From Lichina pygmaea (lineage: Eukaryota; Ascomycota; Lichinomycetes; Lichinales; Lichinaceae): 64,000 nucleotides of DNA. Below are positions 23,801 through 35,684 of the stretch, one piece after another. The DNA lies in assembly GCA_963422465.1 (NCBI GenBank), contig OY730171.1, positions 3,162,001 through 3,226,000 of the forward strand. The letters run 5' to 3'. How positions within the stretch are numbered: position 1 is the stretch's first letter; the number at the start of each line of letters is the position of its first letter. Both the position numbers and the translations under genes were made by a program. The notes under the pieces were generated by a model that saw only the letters and a list, made by a program, of their open reading frames with translations, was not told the origin of the DNA and searched no databases.

Positions 23801-24260
23801 AATTGGTCTGGCAAGTTTTCTTTTCAGAGCTGGAGTTCCTGACTTCCCTACCCCACTATGTGTGTGTGGCCAAGCAGAAGAAACTGTAAAACATATCACC
23901 TCTTCATGCTCTCTTTATTCAAGACAAAGACAACAAGTCTCTTTTAATCCCCAAGACTTCACCACTATTATTTCAAACCCAGAGCTACTACAGAAGTTCT
24001 TGTACTGGTTTATGTCTTTGAAAAGACTAAACCAGTTTAATCTAGCCTTCAAACTCCACTATTCCCAATCCAATACCTAGATTCTCTTCTCTTACCAGAA
24101 ACTTCAAGATTTCTTTTGTTACATTCCCTAGTCACACCCTGCCTTCAGTTTTTATCCCTTCAAAGGTTTTCTGAAGGAGTTCACTATTAGCTAGAAGATC
24201 TGCATGGCTGTAAAGCTACTACCAGTGTAAGAATCAAATAAAATAAAATAAAATAAAAAC
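20880..24260 (+). mobile_element. LINE A: non-LTR retrotransposon, 5'-truncated, family 1
   Basis: One reading frame (20880-24080) encodes ORF2. It carries an APE-type endonuclease (LLATSALQEVDIIALQEPW, ILLTDSNLHHPDW, GSDHRPVLTCLDL), a reverse transcriptase (WRPIALLNTTGKLMEA, SLDISGAYDRVLP, GVPQGSPLSSILF, and the catalytic block GFADDTNLLAF) and a C-terminal zinc-binding motif (CVCGQAEETVKHITSSC). The frame is broken only by TGA codons: a pair at 21756-21761 and one at 23091-23093. The sister copy B has TGG/TGG and CGA at those places, so the last is a CpG change. It ends in the family 3' sequence plus an AATAAA-type tail (24230-24260). It is closest in style to Tad1/I-group fungal LINEs; no RNase H domain is evident. 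Confidence 0.88.
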
Positions 24261-27200
24261 CAGAAGGGAAAAAACATAAAACAGCTGAGCCAAGCAGAAG
24301 CTCAGAGAGACTCAGAGATGCACTCCCAGAAGTGCAAATTCTTTCTTCAAGATCAGCCAACTCTGGAGGAAAGCTACCAGCTAATCTCTTCAAGATCTTT
24401 GATGCTGAGATGTCTGCATGAAAGACACAAAGCTGACACTTCTCCAGTATAATGTGCAAAAAAGCCAATCAGTCCAAGAGCTACTGCTAGCAACCTCAGC
24501 TCTCCAAGAGGTGGACATTATTGCACTTCAAGAGCCCTGGAAAAACTCTCACCTAGAAACAAGAACTTCAACTGTTTTCTCTTCCTTTCTTCCTCTCTAC
24601 TGTTCAGAGATTGGCAGAACACTTTTTCTTATTAATAAAAATCTGAAACTCTCTTCTCTTCATCCTACCTTCTGGAATAAAGACTTTGTTTCTCTTGAAA
24701 TCTACTTGGAAAACTCTCCTACTTCTCTTTGGGTACATAATCTCTACTTCACCCCATCAAGTCAAGAAAACTACACAGAGGCATCAGAAGCTCTTCTCTG
24801 TTTACTCCAAAATGTATTACAAGAACAAGAACAACATATTCTTCTCACAGACTCAAATCTTCACCACCCAGACTGGTCAAAGAAAAGAAGACTGTACTCT
24901 GAGACTGCAAGCAAGTTTCAAGACCTAATGAAAGATTTAAATCTGGATTTAGCTATTGCACCTTTCACCTCTACCAGAGCAAGATCTCTTTCTGAAAAAC
25001 CATGTTCTGCTATTGATCTGTCTTTTATTTCTTCTTCTCTTTCTAACTTTCTGATTTTCTCCAAAGTGGCCTTCAGTTCTTTCATGGGTCTGACCACAGA
25101 CCTGTACTAACCTGCCTGGACCTGGATCCTCCAAGAAAAATCTGGAAACCAGAAAGAAACTGGAGAACACTGGACTCAAACCTTGCAAGAGTAGAGTGTG
25201 AGAAGCTACACCTGCCCTTCCACTTCCAAGACAAATATGAAGTGGATGAGTACTTGGTGTATCTTGACAACTTTCTCCAAGAAATAGCAAGCAAATCCAC
25301 ACAGCTCCAGAAGCAATCTGGCCACTCAGTTCTCTGGTGGAATCAAGAGATCCAAAACAAGGTTAAAGAGGAAAGGAGAGTAAGAAGAAAAGTGCAAAAA
25401 AGGCAAGCAAGTCAGGAGGAACTTGAGCAAGCAACTAAGCTCAAGAAAAAGACAGTCAGAGATGGAACACTTTCAGAAACCAAATCCATGAGCTGGCTAG
25501 CTCTTCAAAGTTCTGGAAGCTTGCAAAGTGGGGAAAGTCTAAAGCCAACAAGACTCTTGATCTTCCTCTGGTTCCTGACCTGGAAACACAAGAAGCAATA
25601 GCCAAAACCTTTGAGGAAAAGACTAAAGTCTTCTCCCAGCAGTTCTTTCCAAAAGCTCTAGTTCCAGAACCAGGCTCAGAAAGCTCCCAGACTATCTCTG
25701 AGATACAGCTCTCCCAGAAGGTAACATGTGAAGAAGTGGAGTAAATTCTGGCCAAGAAGAAACCTTTCACAGCAGAAGGGAGAGATAAGCTGCCAAATGG
25801 ATTTCTGAGAGCTCTGGGGCCTAGATTCTGCCAAGCTCTAGCTATTCTGACTTCAACATGCTGGAAACTAGAGTACTTCCCTGAAAGATTTAAGAGTGCA
25901 AAAACAGTCTGCTTGAGGAAACCTGGCAAGGGAACCTACAATCAAGCTAAAGTCTGGCACCCTATAGCTCTGCTAAACACAACAGGCAAGCTGATGGAAG
26001 CTATGACTGCAGCCAGACTAAGCAAGATAGCAGAAGAAGCTGGACTATTGCCTGATATCCAGATGGGCTTTAGGAAAGGAAGATCCACAGAAGCAGCACT
26101 TTTCCTTCTAACCTTCCAAGTGGAAAAAGTCTGGAAGGAAGGCATGGTTGCATCTCTACTCTCACTGGATATCTCAGGAGCCTATAACAAAGTTCTCCCC
26201 AAGATACTACAGCAAATTCTGAAAAGAAAAGGAATACCTGCCTGGCTAGCTTCCTGGATCTACTCTTTCTGTGATAAGCACTCTACCACTCTTGTCTTTG
26301 ATGATTCTGAGTCTTGTTCTATTCCTATTCATTGTGGAGTTTCTCAAGATTCTCTATTATCCTCTATTCTTTTTCTATTCTATATTTCTGAATTGCATGA
26401 GACTGTACATACTCCCTCTTCTAGTGTATCTGCCCTGGGGTTTGCAGATGATACAAATCTGCTTGCTTTTGGTCACTCCTTGAAAAGTAATCTTCTGAAG
26501 TTAAAGAACACACACCACAAATGTCTATCCTGGGCTGCAAGACATGGAATAGTCTTCTCACCTGAGAAATATAAAATACTTCATTTTTCCAGAAGAAGAT
26601 CAGACAATCTTCAGCTCAAGCTCAGACTGGGGAATGTGATTCTCAAACCAAAAGAAGAAGTGCGAGTACTTGGAGTGTACCTAGATGCAAAGCTCCACTG
26701 GCACAAACACCAGAGAATTATTCTTCAAAAAGCACAGAAAGCACTCTCTTCTCTTTCTAGAACTTTCTATTCTACTTGGGGGGGCTTTTCTGGTTTATAT
26801 CTTTGAAAAGACTTGACCAGTTCAACCTAGCCCACCAACTCTCTTTCTAAGCTCTACCAAGTCAACTGTTTGTTTTAACAAATAGCTACATGTACAAATT
26901 TCCTTAGCTACTGTATATTCCATAAGATTTTCCCTAGTCTCTCCCAAGCTCCAGTTTTTATTCCTCCAAAGGTTTTCTGGAGAAACAAACATGTACCTAG
27001 AAGTTCTGCATGGCCCTACAGCTAAATCAGTGTAAGAATAAAATAAAATAAGATAAAAATTCTACTTGGGGCTTTCCAGTTCACACATCATGTCTGGTGT
27101 ACACTGCTATACTGAGATCTCTACTGAGCTATGCAGTGGAGATCTGGTTTAACCCTCTAAGAAAATCCTCCAATATCTCTTCTCTTGTTTCATTTCAAAA

Positions 27201-28110
27201 CAGATACCTAAGACTTATTGGGGGTGCTTCCAAAGCCACTCCTTCTTTTCTATTAGAGAGTGAGCTTTTTCTTCTACCTCTAGACCTCTACTTTAAATTT
27301 CGCACTGCCTGTTTTCTTTCTTCTATTCAAAACTCCCCTCTCAAATACTTTCTTGACAGTATCTTTTCCACTATTTCCTGCTATGCCTCTCTCTTGAAGA
27401 AACTTTTAAAGGAATCCTCAAGTATCTCTCCTAAGTGGAAATTCACTTGGTTAAGTCAAATAACTACTAACCAGGCTAGTTCAAAGAAAGAACTACAAAA
27501 GCTCTTTACTAAAGAGTGGGAAGACGAATAGGAAGAGAAGAAAAGAAGCTATCCAGACTGGCAGACTTTCTGTCAAAAGCTACACAAAAACAATTTGAAG
27601 CTCTACAAAGAGTTACAGAAAGCTGAGGCAAGTCTGCTACTGCAAATCAGGACTGGAAGAATTGGTCTGGCAAGTTTTCTTTTCAGAGCTGGAGTTCCTG
27701 ACTTCCCTACCCCACTATGTGTGTGTGGCCAAGCAGAAGAAACTGTAAAACATATCACCTCTTCATGCTCTCTTTATTCAAGACAAAGACAACAAGTCTT
27801 TTTTAATCCCCAAGACTTCACCACTATTATTTCAAACCCAGAGCTACTACAGAAGTTCTTGTACTGGTTTATGTCTTTGAAAAGACTAAACCAGTTTAAT
27901 CTAGCCTTCAAACTCCACTATTCCCAATCTAATACCTAGATTCTCTTCTCTTACCAGAAACTTCAAGATTCCTTTTGTTACATTCCCTAGTCACACCCTG
28001 CCTTCAGTTTTTATCTCTTCAAAGGTTTTCTGAAGGAGTTCACTATTAGCTAGAAGATCTGCATGGCTGTAAAGCTACTACCAGTGTAAGAATCAAATAA
28101 AATAAAAAAA
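24261..28110 (+). mobile_element. LINE B: near-identical sister of LINE A, with nested insertion
   Basis: Starts directly behind the tail of LINE A and includes more 5' sequence: the end of a probable ORF1 (24261-24417) and the true ORF2 start (MKDTKLTLLQYNVQK at 24418). By eye it is about 97% identical to A over the shared length. ORF2 is broken by frameshifts near 25075, 25467 and 25740-25910 and stops such as the one at 25742-25744 and the one at 27528-27530. It is split at 26781 by a 277-bp piece of LINE family 2. The 3' end is 27072-28110, with the common tail. Head-to-tail placement behind A suggests insertion at the A-rich tail or a tandem duplication. Confidence 0.88.
26782..27058 (+). 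mobile_element. Nested LINE family-2 3' fragment inside LINE B
   Basis: 277 bp matching the last part of LINE C (39243-39520), with the same tail. It is bracketed by a perfect 13-bp target duplication ATTCTACTTGGGG (26769-26781 and 27059-27071), so it is an independent, strongly 5'-truncated insertion into LINE B. Confidence 0.93.
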
Positions 28111-28388
28111 CCAAGAGTGTCCAGGGTAAGGCCTAGGCTATCCACCACCAATCTGGGTAGACAAAGAAGATGAATGGGAAGTTGATAGGATTCTTGATGT
28201 TAAAGAAATCTGGGGGAAGATCAGTTACAGAGTGCAGTGGAAAGACTACAAGGATGTATACCAGACATGGGAGTCTTGGGAGTATGTGGAGGATTGTGAA
28301 GTGCTAGATGTGTTCTACAAGAAGTACCCAGGGAAGCTGGGGGAGTCCACACACAGAGGCAAAAGTAGTGGTATAAGGTGCCACTAGG
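28111..28388 (+). mobile_element. Chromodomain end of a gypsy-type integrase (fragment)
   Basis: The frame reads PPPIWVDKEDEWEVDRILDV, then YRVQWKDYKD, TWESWEYVED and VFYKKYPGKLG. This is a chromodomain of the kind at the C-terminus of chromovirus integrase. Only this end piece is present; LINE B's tail abuts it. It may belong to the same old element as 19641-20879, split by LINEs A and B with interior loss, but that is inference. Confidence 0.6.
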
Positions 28389-29903
28389 GTGGTGCTGAGT
28401 TGTCAACACTTTTTTGCTGTTATATTTTTTCCTTACAAGGTTTTTTTTTACAGTTTTTAATAAGGTCAACATGTGAAAGCAGCTACAGGTGAAGTGTTAC
28501 TGCTAGGAACTGGTGTGTAGGCACTGGGAACAGATATTAAATTAATGAAAGAAAATAAAAAGAAGCTGTCAAGAGCATGTTGGCATGTTGTTCAAGCCCA
28601 CATCCACATCTATATTACCACCTCCCTGTTGAGCTAACATCTCCAAGGCCACCACACATGTCTCAAGATTATTGAAGTACTTGATTAGCCACATCATCAT
28701 CTGGGATAACCAGTTGATTGAGTTGACAATAGGTCAGCTGGTGGGGTGTGAGGGTGAGCTGAATATCAAGGTGGTGCTGTGGCAAGTCAGAGTGGTCAGG
28801 CCACTGACAACTGATGAAAAGGTGGAAACAAGTGATGGGGGTCCAGCACCACCAGGGAGGTTAACTAACAGGTGAGGCTGGTTTATGACAGTCTCTGTGT
28901 CTGTGTGGTCGTCTTTCACTCAGCACTTGTGCTGCCAGTCAAAATCATCCCAGTCCTGCTGCACATAATACACAAGCTTAGCCTTCATGGTTGGTGTCAT
29001 AGCACAGCTCTTGAAGACAGTGTTCAGATCTGTCATCTTGCTCTGAAGCTTACACACAAGAAACTGCAGGTGTGGCAGTACCTAATAAGAAGTCAGTGTT
29101 AACACTCCACAACTTGACAGCAACTAGGCATACCTGGATGCAATCCTTTGACAGGCTGATGTAACAGCCACATTTTGTCATCCTGTTGTGTGTGTGCATT
29201 AGCACAGAGATTTGTGGCATCTGATTATTGTTTGCCTGCATGCTGGAGTAGTGCTTAAGGCACTGGGCACACCAAACATCAGGCTCCTGACTGTGTTTCT
29301 GGACATGACAGTACTGCCCAGATAAGAATCTACTCTTCTTCAGGGCAATACACAGAACAGTCTGAAGACTGGGTGACAAGAGACAAGCAGGTGGTGACAG
29401 TGACACAGACATCACAGCAATCCCAACTGACAGATTCAAGTTGACAGAAACAAGCAATAACATGATATCAAGAGTGGTGAGGCAAACAAAGACTGGTGTA
29501 AAATTGTCAAGAGCAGATAGCAAATCAGCAAAGAAGAGATCAGCAACTGGGGTCAGCAAAGTGGTATAGAAAAGAAGGAGAAGAACAGAACAAAAGAAGA
29601 AGGATTACCACTTTTTATACCCAAAATCAACATGTTGCCACTATCAACAAATAGGGGAATCAACAGGGACTACCAAACAAACCACAGGCAACTGCCACTG
29701 ATAGTGATATTTGAAGATTCTTTGTTGCTGGAAACAGCTGCTATCACAAGGAACTGTGATCTTAGAGAGAGAGTAATTGTAAGGTTCTGTCACAACAACT
29801 ACTTACAATAGCCTGCATCCAGCAGCCCTGCATCTGTTGATCATGTGATGTAGCTCTACTCACATAACCAACAGAGGAATAAAGCTCTGACCTGTATAGC
29901 TGA
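28389..29903. other. CpG-poor repeat-like DNA with one unidentified ORF
   Basis: Probably further transposon debris. A minus-strand frame at 29559-29050 (169 aa) contains EPDVWCAQCLKHYSSM and several His/Cys residues. This could be a decayed zinc-binding protein, but I recognise no family. The last 150 bp leads into the gypsy LTR at 29904. Confidence 0.35.
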
Positions 29904-30170
29904 TGTCACAGTTCAGGCCCAGTTGCATATCTGGCACAAGTCACACACCTTGCCGGAAAGTTCCATCTGCACTGTTGCCTGCTTGCTCCACTGTATCCTC
30001 TGCCTATAAGAACTTCTCCTACTCCCCCAGCTTCTTCTCTTCTTCTTTTCTTTTTTTCTTTCTTGTCTTTTGTCTTGTACATTAATCCAAGTCTCAAGTC
30101 TCAAGCCAAGTCAGGTCAAGGTTACTGAATCAGTTAGGCTTGAGTTCTGCTCTGCTATTGTCTTGTCACA
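29904..30170 (+). repeat. 5' LTR of gypsy element 1
   Basis: 267 bp with TG...CA ends. It contains a CTATAAGAACTTCTCC TATA-like box and a pyrimidine-rich stretch. Related LTRs lie at 36191, 41825-42097 and 42661-43024. Confidence 0.85.
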
Positions 30171-31983
30171 CTACAAAAGACCTACCTAACCATAACACAC
30201 TTCACCAAGCTATGTTCATGTCCTTGTCATATCTCAACAACCAGACCAAGCCATGCCAGTTGCTAGAAATAACAAGTTTCTTCACAACATGTTTGCAGAG
30301 TTCATACAAATTCAAGCTACTAACACTACTCCCAAGTCCAAGTCTGAACACACTGCTGACCCAGAGATCTTCAGTGGTGATGGCAGAAACACGGAAATCA
30401 TGTATGAGAAGCTTGAGAGCTTCATCATGTCACTGTCACTCAAGATGACACTCAACACTGACCAGTACTCTACAGAAACATCACAGATTGTGTACGTCTT
30501 TTCACGCACAACTGGCACTGCGCAGTTCTACATCTCAGCTAAGATCACAGCTGGCTAGTACATTGACTGGCACAACATTGTCCAAGATCTCTGGAATACC
30601 TTCTCTGACCCAGACCCAGAGTTCCTAGCTCAGAGGAAGCTTATCACCTTGTGTCAGGCCAACTGTTCCTTTGCCAAGTTCTTCACAGAGTTCAATCAGT
30701 ATGCTCCACACACAGACTTCAACAACAAGACCTTGAAGTACCATCTTCAATGCACTGTCTCTGAAGAGCTTGCCAAGCAGCTTGTCAGCATCAACCTCAA
30801 GGACATCAGCTATCAGAAGCTTGTTGAGAAATGCCAGCTGCAGGACAACCAGTTGTGTACCACTTCTGCCAACTCTCACTGTCCACGTCAAGCACCTCCC
30901 ACCCAAGCCTCAGTTCCACAGTCAGAAGCTTCAGTTCTGTGTCCAGAGTTCATCAAGCCAGCCTTCACGCTACAGTCACCAAGTCCTACCATAGATCTCA
31001 GCAACTCTAAGCTGACACCAGAAAAGCAAGAACATCACTGAAGTAAAGGCCTCTACTTCTACTGTGGAAACCAAGGTCATGTCTCAACCTTCTGTCCAGT
31101 GAAAAGTATACCTGTTGTTGCCACCACTATGACCACCACTAAGTCTGCCACTGTTAAGACTACTCCAGAGTCAGAAAACAAGTAGTCCTTGGTCATCATC
31201 ACACCCAAGGACATGAAAAAGATCTCTATGTTGGCTATCTGTCTCCAGACCAGTAATTAGACAGCAAGTACTTGTTTCTTCCTTGTATCCTAGATAGGAA
31301 ATTCAAGTGCAATACTTCTATTAACTCTGACTGTTCAGTATTTGACTGTATTAGTACTTTCTTTGTGCAATCTCTTCACCAAGAACCTCTCCCCTACCCA
31401 CACACATTATGATTGTTTGATGGCAAGACATCACAAACCACACATCTTGCCAAGACAATCATGACCACAACACATAGTGTGCACCAGGAGGAAGTCTCTC
31501 TCTTTGTGTCTCCTGGTCTTCACTATGATGTGATTCTGGGGATGCCATAGCTCCAGAAGCACAGGCCACATATTGATTGGACAAACACCTCAATCATGTT
31601 CAAGTCAGACCACTGCTGATCTGCATACCTCAAGTCAAACAATGGCTATCCAATCTCTTTGGATCTTGAAGCCAAGACATCTGCTGGAAAGTCTCAGGAT
31701 CCCAAGTCTCTTTCTACCACACCAATCCCCATCAATACTGCTGTATTTTCTCTTCTTACTGCCAAGCCAGATCACCAGGTGTTCAGTGTTTCTCTGAGAG
31801 ATATTAAGCAGGTGTTGAAGCTAAAGAAGTATGTGGATTCTGCCACACTTCTCCCTGCTCAGTACCACAAGTTCCTGGATGTCTTCAGCAAGGATGACAC
31901 TGACAAGCTTCCTTCTCTACACTCAGGAGTTGACTACAAGATCAAGATGGAACCAGGAACCCAGACACTCTCTAGACCTCTGT

Positions 31984-32768
31984 TTTTTTTTATTTTATTT
32001 TTTATTTGATTCTTACACTGGTAGTAGCTTTACAGCCATGCAGATCTTCTAGCTAATAGTGAACTCCTTCAGAAAACCTTTGAAGAGATAAAAACTGAAG
32101 GCAGGGTGTGACTAGGGAATGTAACAAAAGAAATCTTGAAGTTTCTGGTAAGAGAAGAGAATCTAGGTATTGGATTGGGAATAGTGGAGTTTAAAAGCTA
32201 GATTAAACTGGTTTAGTCTTTTCAAAGACATAAACCAGTACAAGAACTTCTGTAGTAGCTCTGGGTTTGAAATAATAGTGGTGAAGTCTTGGGGATTGAA
32301 AGAGACTTGTTGTCTTTGTCTTGAATAAAGAGAGCATGAAGAGGTGATATGTTTTGCAGTTTCTTCTGCTTGGCCACACACACATAGTGGGGTAGGGAAG
32401 TCAGGAACTCCAGCTCTGAAAAGAAAACTTGCCAGACCAATTCTTCCAGTCCTGATTTGCAGTAGCAGACTTGCCTCAGCTTTCTGTAACTCTTTGTAGA
32501 GCTTCAGATTGTTTTTGTGTGGCTTTTGACAGAAAGTCTGCCAGCCTGGATAGCTTCTTCTTTTCTTCTCTTCCCATTGGTCTTCCCACTCTTTAGTAAA
32601 GAGCTTTTGTAGTTCTTTCTTTGAACTAGCCTGGTTAGTAGTTTTTGACTTAACCAAGTGAATTTCCACTTAGGAGAGATAGTTGAGGATTCCTTTAAAG
32701 GTTTCTTCAAGAGAGAGGCATAGCTGGAAATAGTGGAAAAGATACTGTCAAGAAAGTATTTGAGAGGG
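31984..32768 (-). mobile_element. LINE family-1 3' fragment inside gypsy element 1
   Basis: About 785 bp matching the C-terminal ORF2 region (CVCGQAEETAKHITSSC) and 3' tail of LINEs A and B, reversed. Flanked by a 12-bp target duplication CTAGACCTCTGT (31972-31983 and 32769-32780). Inserted into the protease/RT region of the gypsy element. Confidence 0.92.
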
Positions 32769-35248
32769 CTAGACCTCTGTACAGCATAAGCAGAGAAGAA
32801 CTTGAATTTCTCAAGAAGTACCTGATAGAGAACTGAAACAAGAGCTTTATTCAAGTATCTTCATCACCTGCTGCTATACCAGTCCTTTTTGTCAAGAAGC
32901 CAGAAGGTGGATTGTGTTTCTGTGTAGACTACAGAGCACTCAACACTATCACTATCAAGAACTGTTACCCCCTACCACTGATCCGGGAGATGTTGGACTA
33001 GCTTTGCAAAGCTGTGTGGTACACCAAGCTTGACATTGTTGGTACCTTCAACTGTATCTGGATGAAGGAAGGTGAAGAATAGAAGACTGCATTCCACATA
33101 CACTCAGGCCTCTACAAATACCTTATCATACCCTTTGGTCTTGCCAATACTCCAAGCATATTCCAGAACTACATCAATAATATTTTGAGATCTGACATCC
33201 TTGACATCTTTGGCACTGCCTATGTAGATAACATTCTTGTCTACAGTCAGACACTCAAGGAACACTAGAAGTATATCAAGCTTGTTCTCAGTCAACTAAA
33301 AGATGTAAGCCTGCAAGTTGACATCTCCAAGTGTGACTTTGAAGTATATCAAGTCAAGTACCTTGGCCTCATCATTCAGTCTACTACTGAAGACAGCTAA
33401 CCCAGATCTGTGAGTATGGACCCAGCCAAGACTGACACTATCAAGGAGTGGAAGCCTTCTGCCAGTCTCAAGAAAGTGCAGAGCTTCATTACTTTTGCAA
33501 ACTTCTACCACCAGTTTATCAAAGACTTTGCCAAGCTTGCATCCCCACTCACAGCTCTGACCAAGAAGAATGTTGCCTTCAAGTAGGAAACTCCAGAGCA
33601 GCACTTGTTTAAAAGTATCAAGAAGGTGTTCAGCACTGCACCCATCCTGCAGTACTTTGATCTGGAGAAGGAGTGTGTTGTTAAGACTGACACTTCTGAC
33701 TATGTCTCTGGTGCTGTCCTGTCACAGCCAGACCATGAAGAAGTTCTACACTCTGTTGCCTTCTTGTTATGCTGCTATCTGCCAGCAGAATGTAACTACA
33801 AGATCTACAACAAAGAGTTGCTGGTAATTTTCTGTGTCTTTGAAGAATAGCAAGCAGAGCTTGAAGAATCTCCAGAATCTGTCAAAGTGATCTCTGATCA
33901 TAAGAACTTGGAGTACTTCATGTTGTCAAAGTGCCTTTCCTGCTGTCAAGCCTGTTGGAGCAAGTTCTTGTCACACTTCAATTTCAAGATCAGCTACTAT
34001 CCAGGCAGTCAGTGCAAGGCTGACACTCTCACTCAACATTCCCAAGACCTCCTGTCAGACAGTGATCTCTGTCAAGACTTCATGGAGCAAGTTATCCTCA
34101 AGCCCAAGAATCTTGCACATTCAGATGTTCAAGTCAAGTCTATCCAGATCCTGAAATATTTAGAAGCTGCACCAGTTGACACTGAACCTGATGCTACACC
34201 TTTTTCAGATATCATCCAAACTACCTATAACAACCTTGCTGAAGGTGATCCAGTAGTAACAGTGTCACAGATACTAAGGGATAGTGTCAGGTATAGTCAA
34301 GAAGTGTCTCTCTCAGACTGCAGCTTGGAAAATAACTGTCTCTTCTACAAGAACTGACTCTGGATCCCTAAGAATGATGAGCTACACCTACACCTGTTCT
34401 AAGAAGTCTATGACCGAGCAATGGCTGGCTACACTAGGATTGCCAAGACCCACAATCTTCTGTCTTGTTGGTACTATTAGCCAAAGATAGTGAACATTAT
34501 ACAGTAGTACATCAGGAATTGTCATGTCTACTCTTGAGCAAAGTCTGCCCATGATCACCAAGGAGAGCTATTATCTTTTCCTATACCTCAGCAATGTTGG
34601 CAGGATCTGGCTATGGAATTCATTACTGACTTGCCCAAGTCAAGAGATACCTGCTTCCCTAGTGCCAAGCACATCTGGGTCATCACTGACTGTCTCACCA
34701 AAGAATACCACTTTGTGCTATGTACTAAGATAACAACCTCGCATCTTATCTGGATGTTCATCCAGTTTATTGTCTGTACCCATGGCTTGCCCAGGAGTAT
34801 TATCTCAGACAGAGGAGGTCAGTTTGTCAGCTTATTCTGGAAAGTACTCTATGCCCATCTTGACATCATGCTACGACTATCCTCAGGATACCACCCAGAG
34901 ACAAATAGTCAGACAGAACAAGAGAATCAGGAGCTTGAACACTACTTGAGATCCTATGTCAACTATCTTCAAGATGACTGGGTCTAATATCTTCCTCTGG
35001 CAGAGTTCACGCAGAACAACTCCCAGTCTGATTCCTCTGGTATGTCACTGTTCTTTGCCAACAAAGGGTTCTATCCATGGCTCAGCATCACACCCATGGG
35101 TGAAGCCTGCAACCAAGATCCTATGGAAATCTCTGGAGAAATGACACAGATTCTGGAACAGTTGTAAGCTGAACTCTGACTATCCCAGAAAGCTCAAGCT
35201 CACACTACCAATTTGCATCAAGTCCTGTCACTGTCCTATCAAACTGGA

Positions 35249-35684
35249 AGGGGTGGCATGGTGTAGCGGGAAGCTGGTGAGAGTTTCCCACTACGTGGCA
35301 CCCATGACCCAGAACTAGTGGTGTCAGGCCTGGAGAACCTGACTAAACTAGTCGTCAGTTCGAATCTGACCCACCCCACATTCTGCCACAAAAACCCCTG
35401 AGATTCATAGAACTTGTCTAAGATGTACTCCTCGCAAGATGTATGAAAACCCCCAAGAAATAGCTCACCCAATATCTGTCAAGATCCACAAAACCCTCAT
35501 TACTGTGGTTTTCCTATTTCCCCTACAGGGTTTGGGGTTTTCCCACAGTACGTACACTACAAACCACGGGGTGTACGGTAAATGCGTGAGGTCCCCGAGT
35601 CAAGTCTACCAGAGACAAAAATCCTTCAAGAAGTTCTGCATGGCTTAACAGCCAAATCAGTGTAAGAATCAAATCAAAATCAAA
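35249..35684 (+). mobile_element. tRNA-derived SINE (copy 1)
   Basis: About 436 bp inserted in gypsy element 1. The 5' head starts GGGGTGG, and CCACCCC at 35371-35377 can pair with it as an acceptor stem. Just before it lies a perfect T-arm, GTCAG-TTCGAAT-CTGAC (35354-35370), which also forms a pol III B box. The head is 128 nt, longer than a plain tRNA. The body is unrelated to tRNA. The 3' end (TTCTGCATGGCTTAACAGCC ... CAGTGTAAGAATCAAATC) is shared with the LINEs here, ending in ATCAAA repeats. The 11-bp target duplication ATCAAACTGGA flanks it (35238-35248, 35685-35695). The second copy is at 53219-53650. Confidence 0.9.

Noticed and set aside
35250-35377. A functional tRNA gene
   Set aside because: The tRNA-like part is too long, is followed by a LINE-like 3' end and tail, is flanked by a target duplication, and has a second copy: it is a SINE head.
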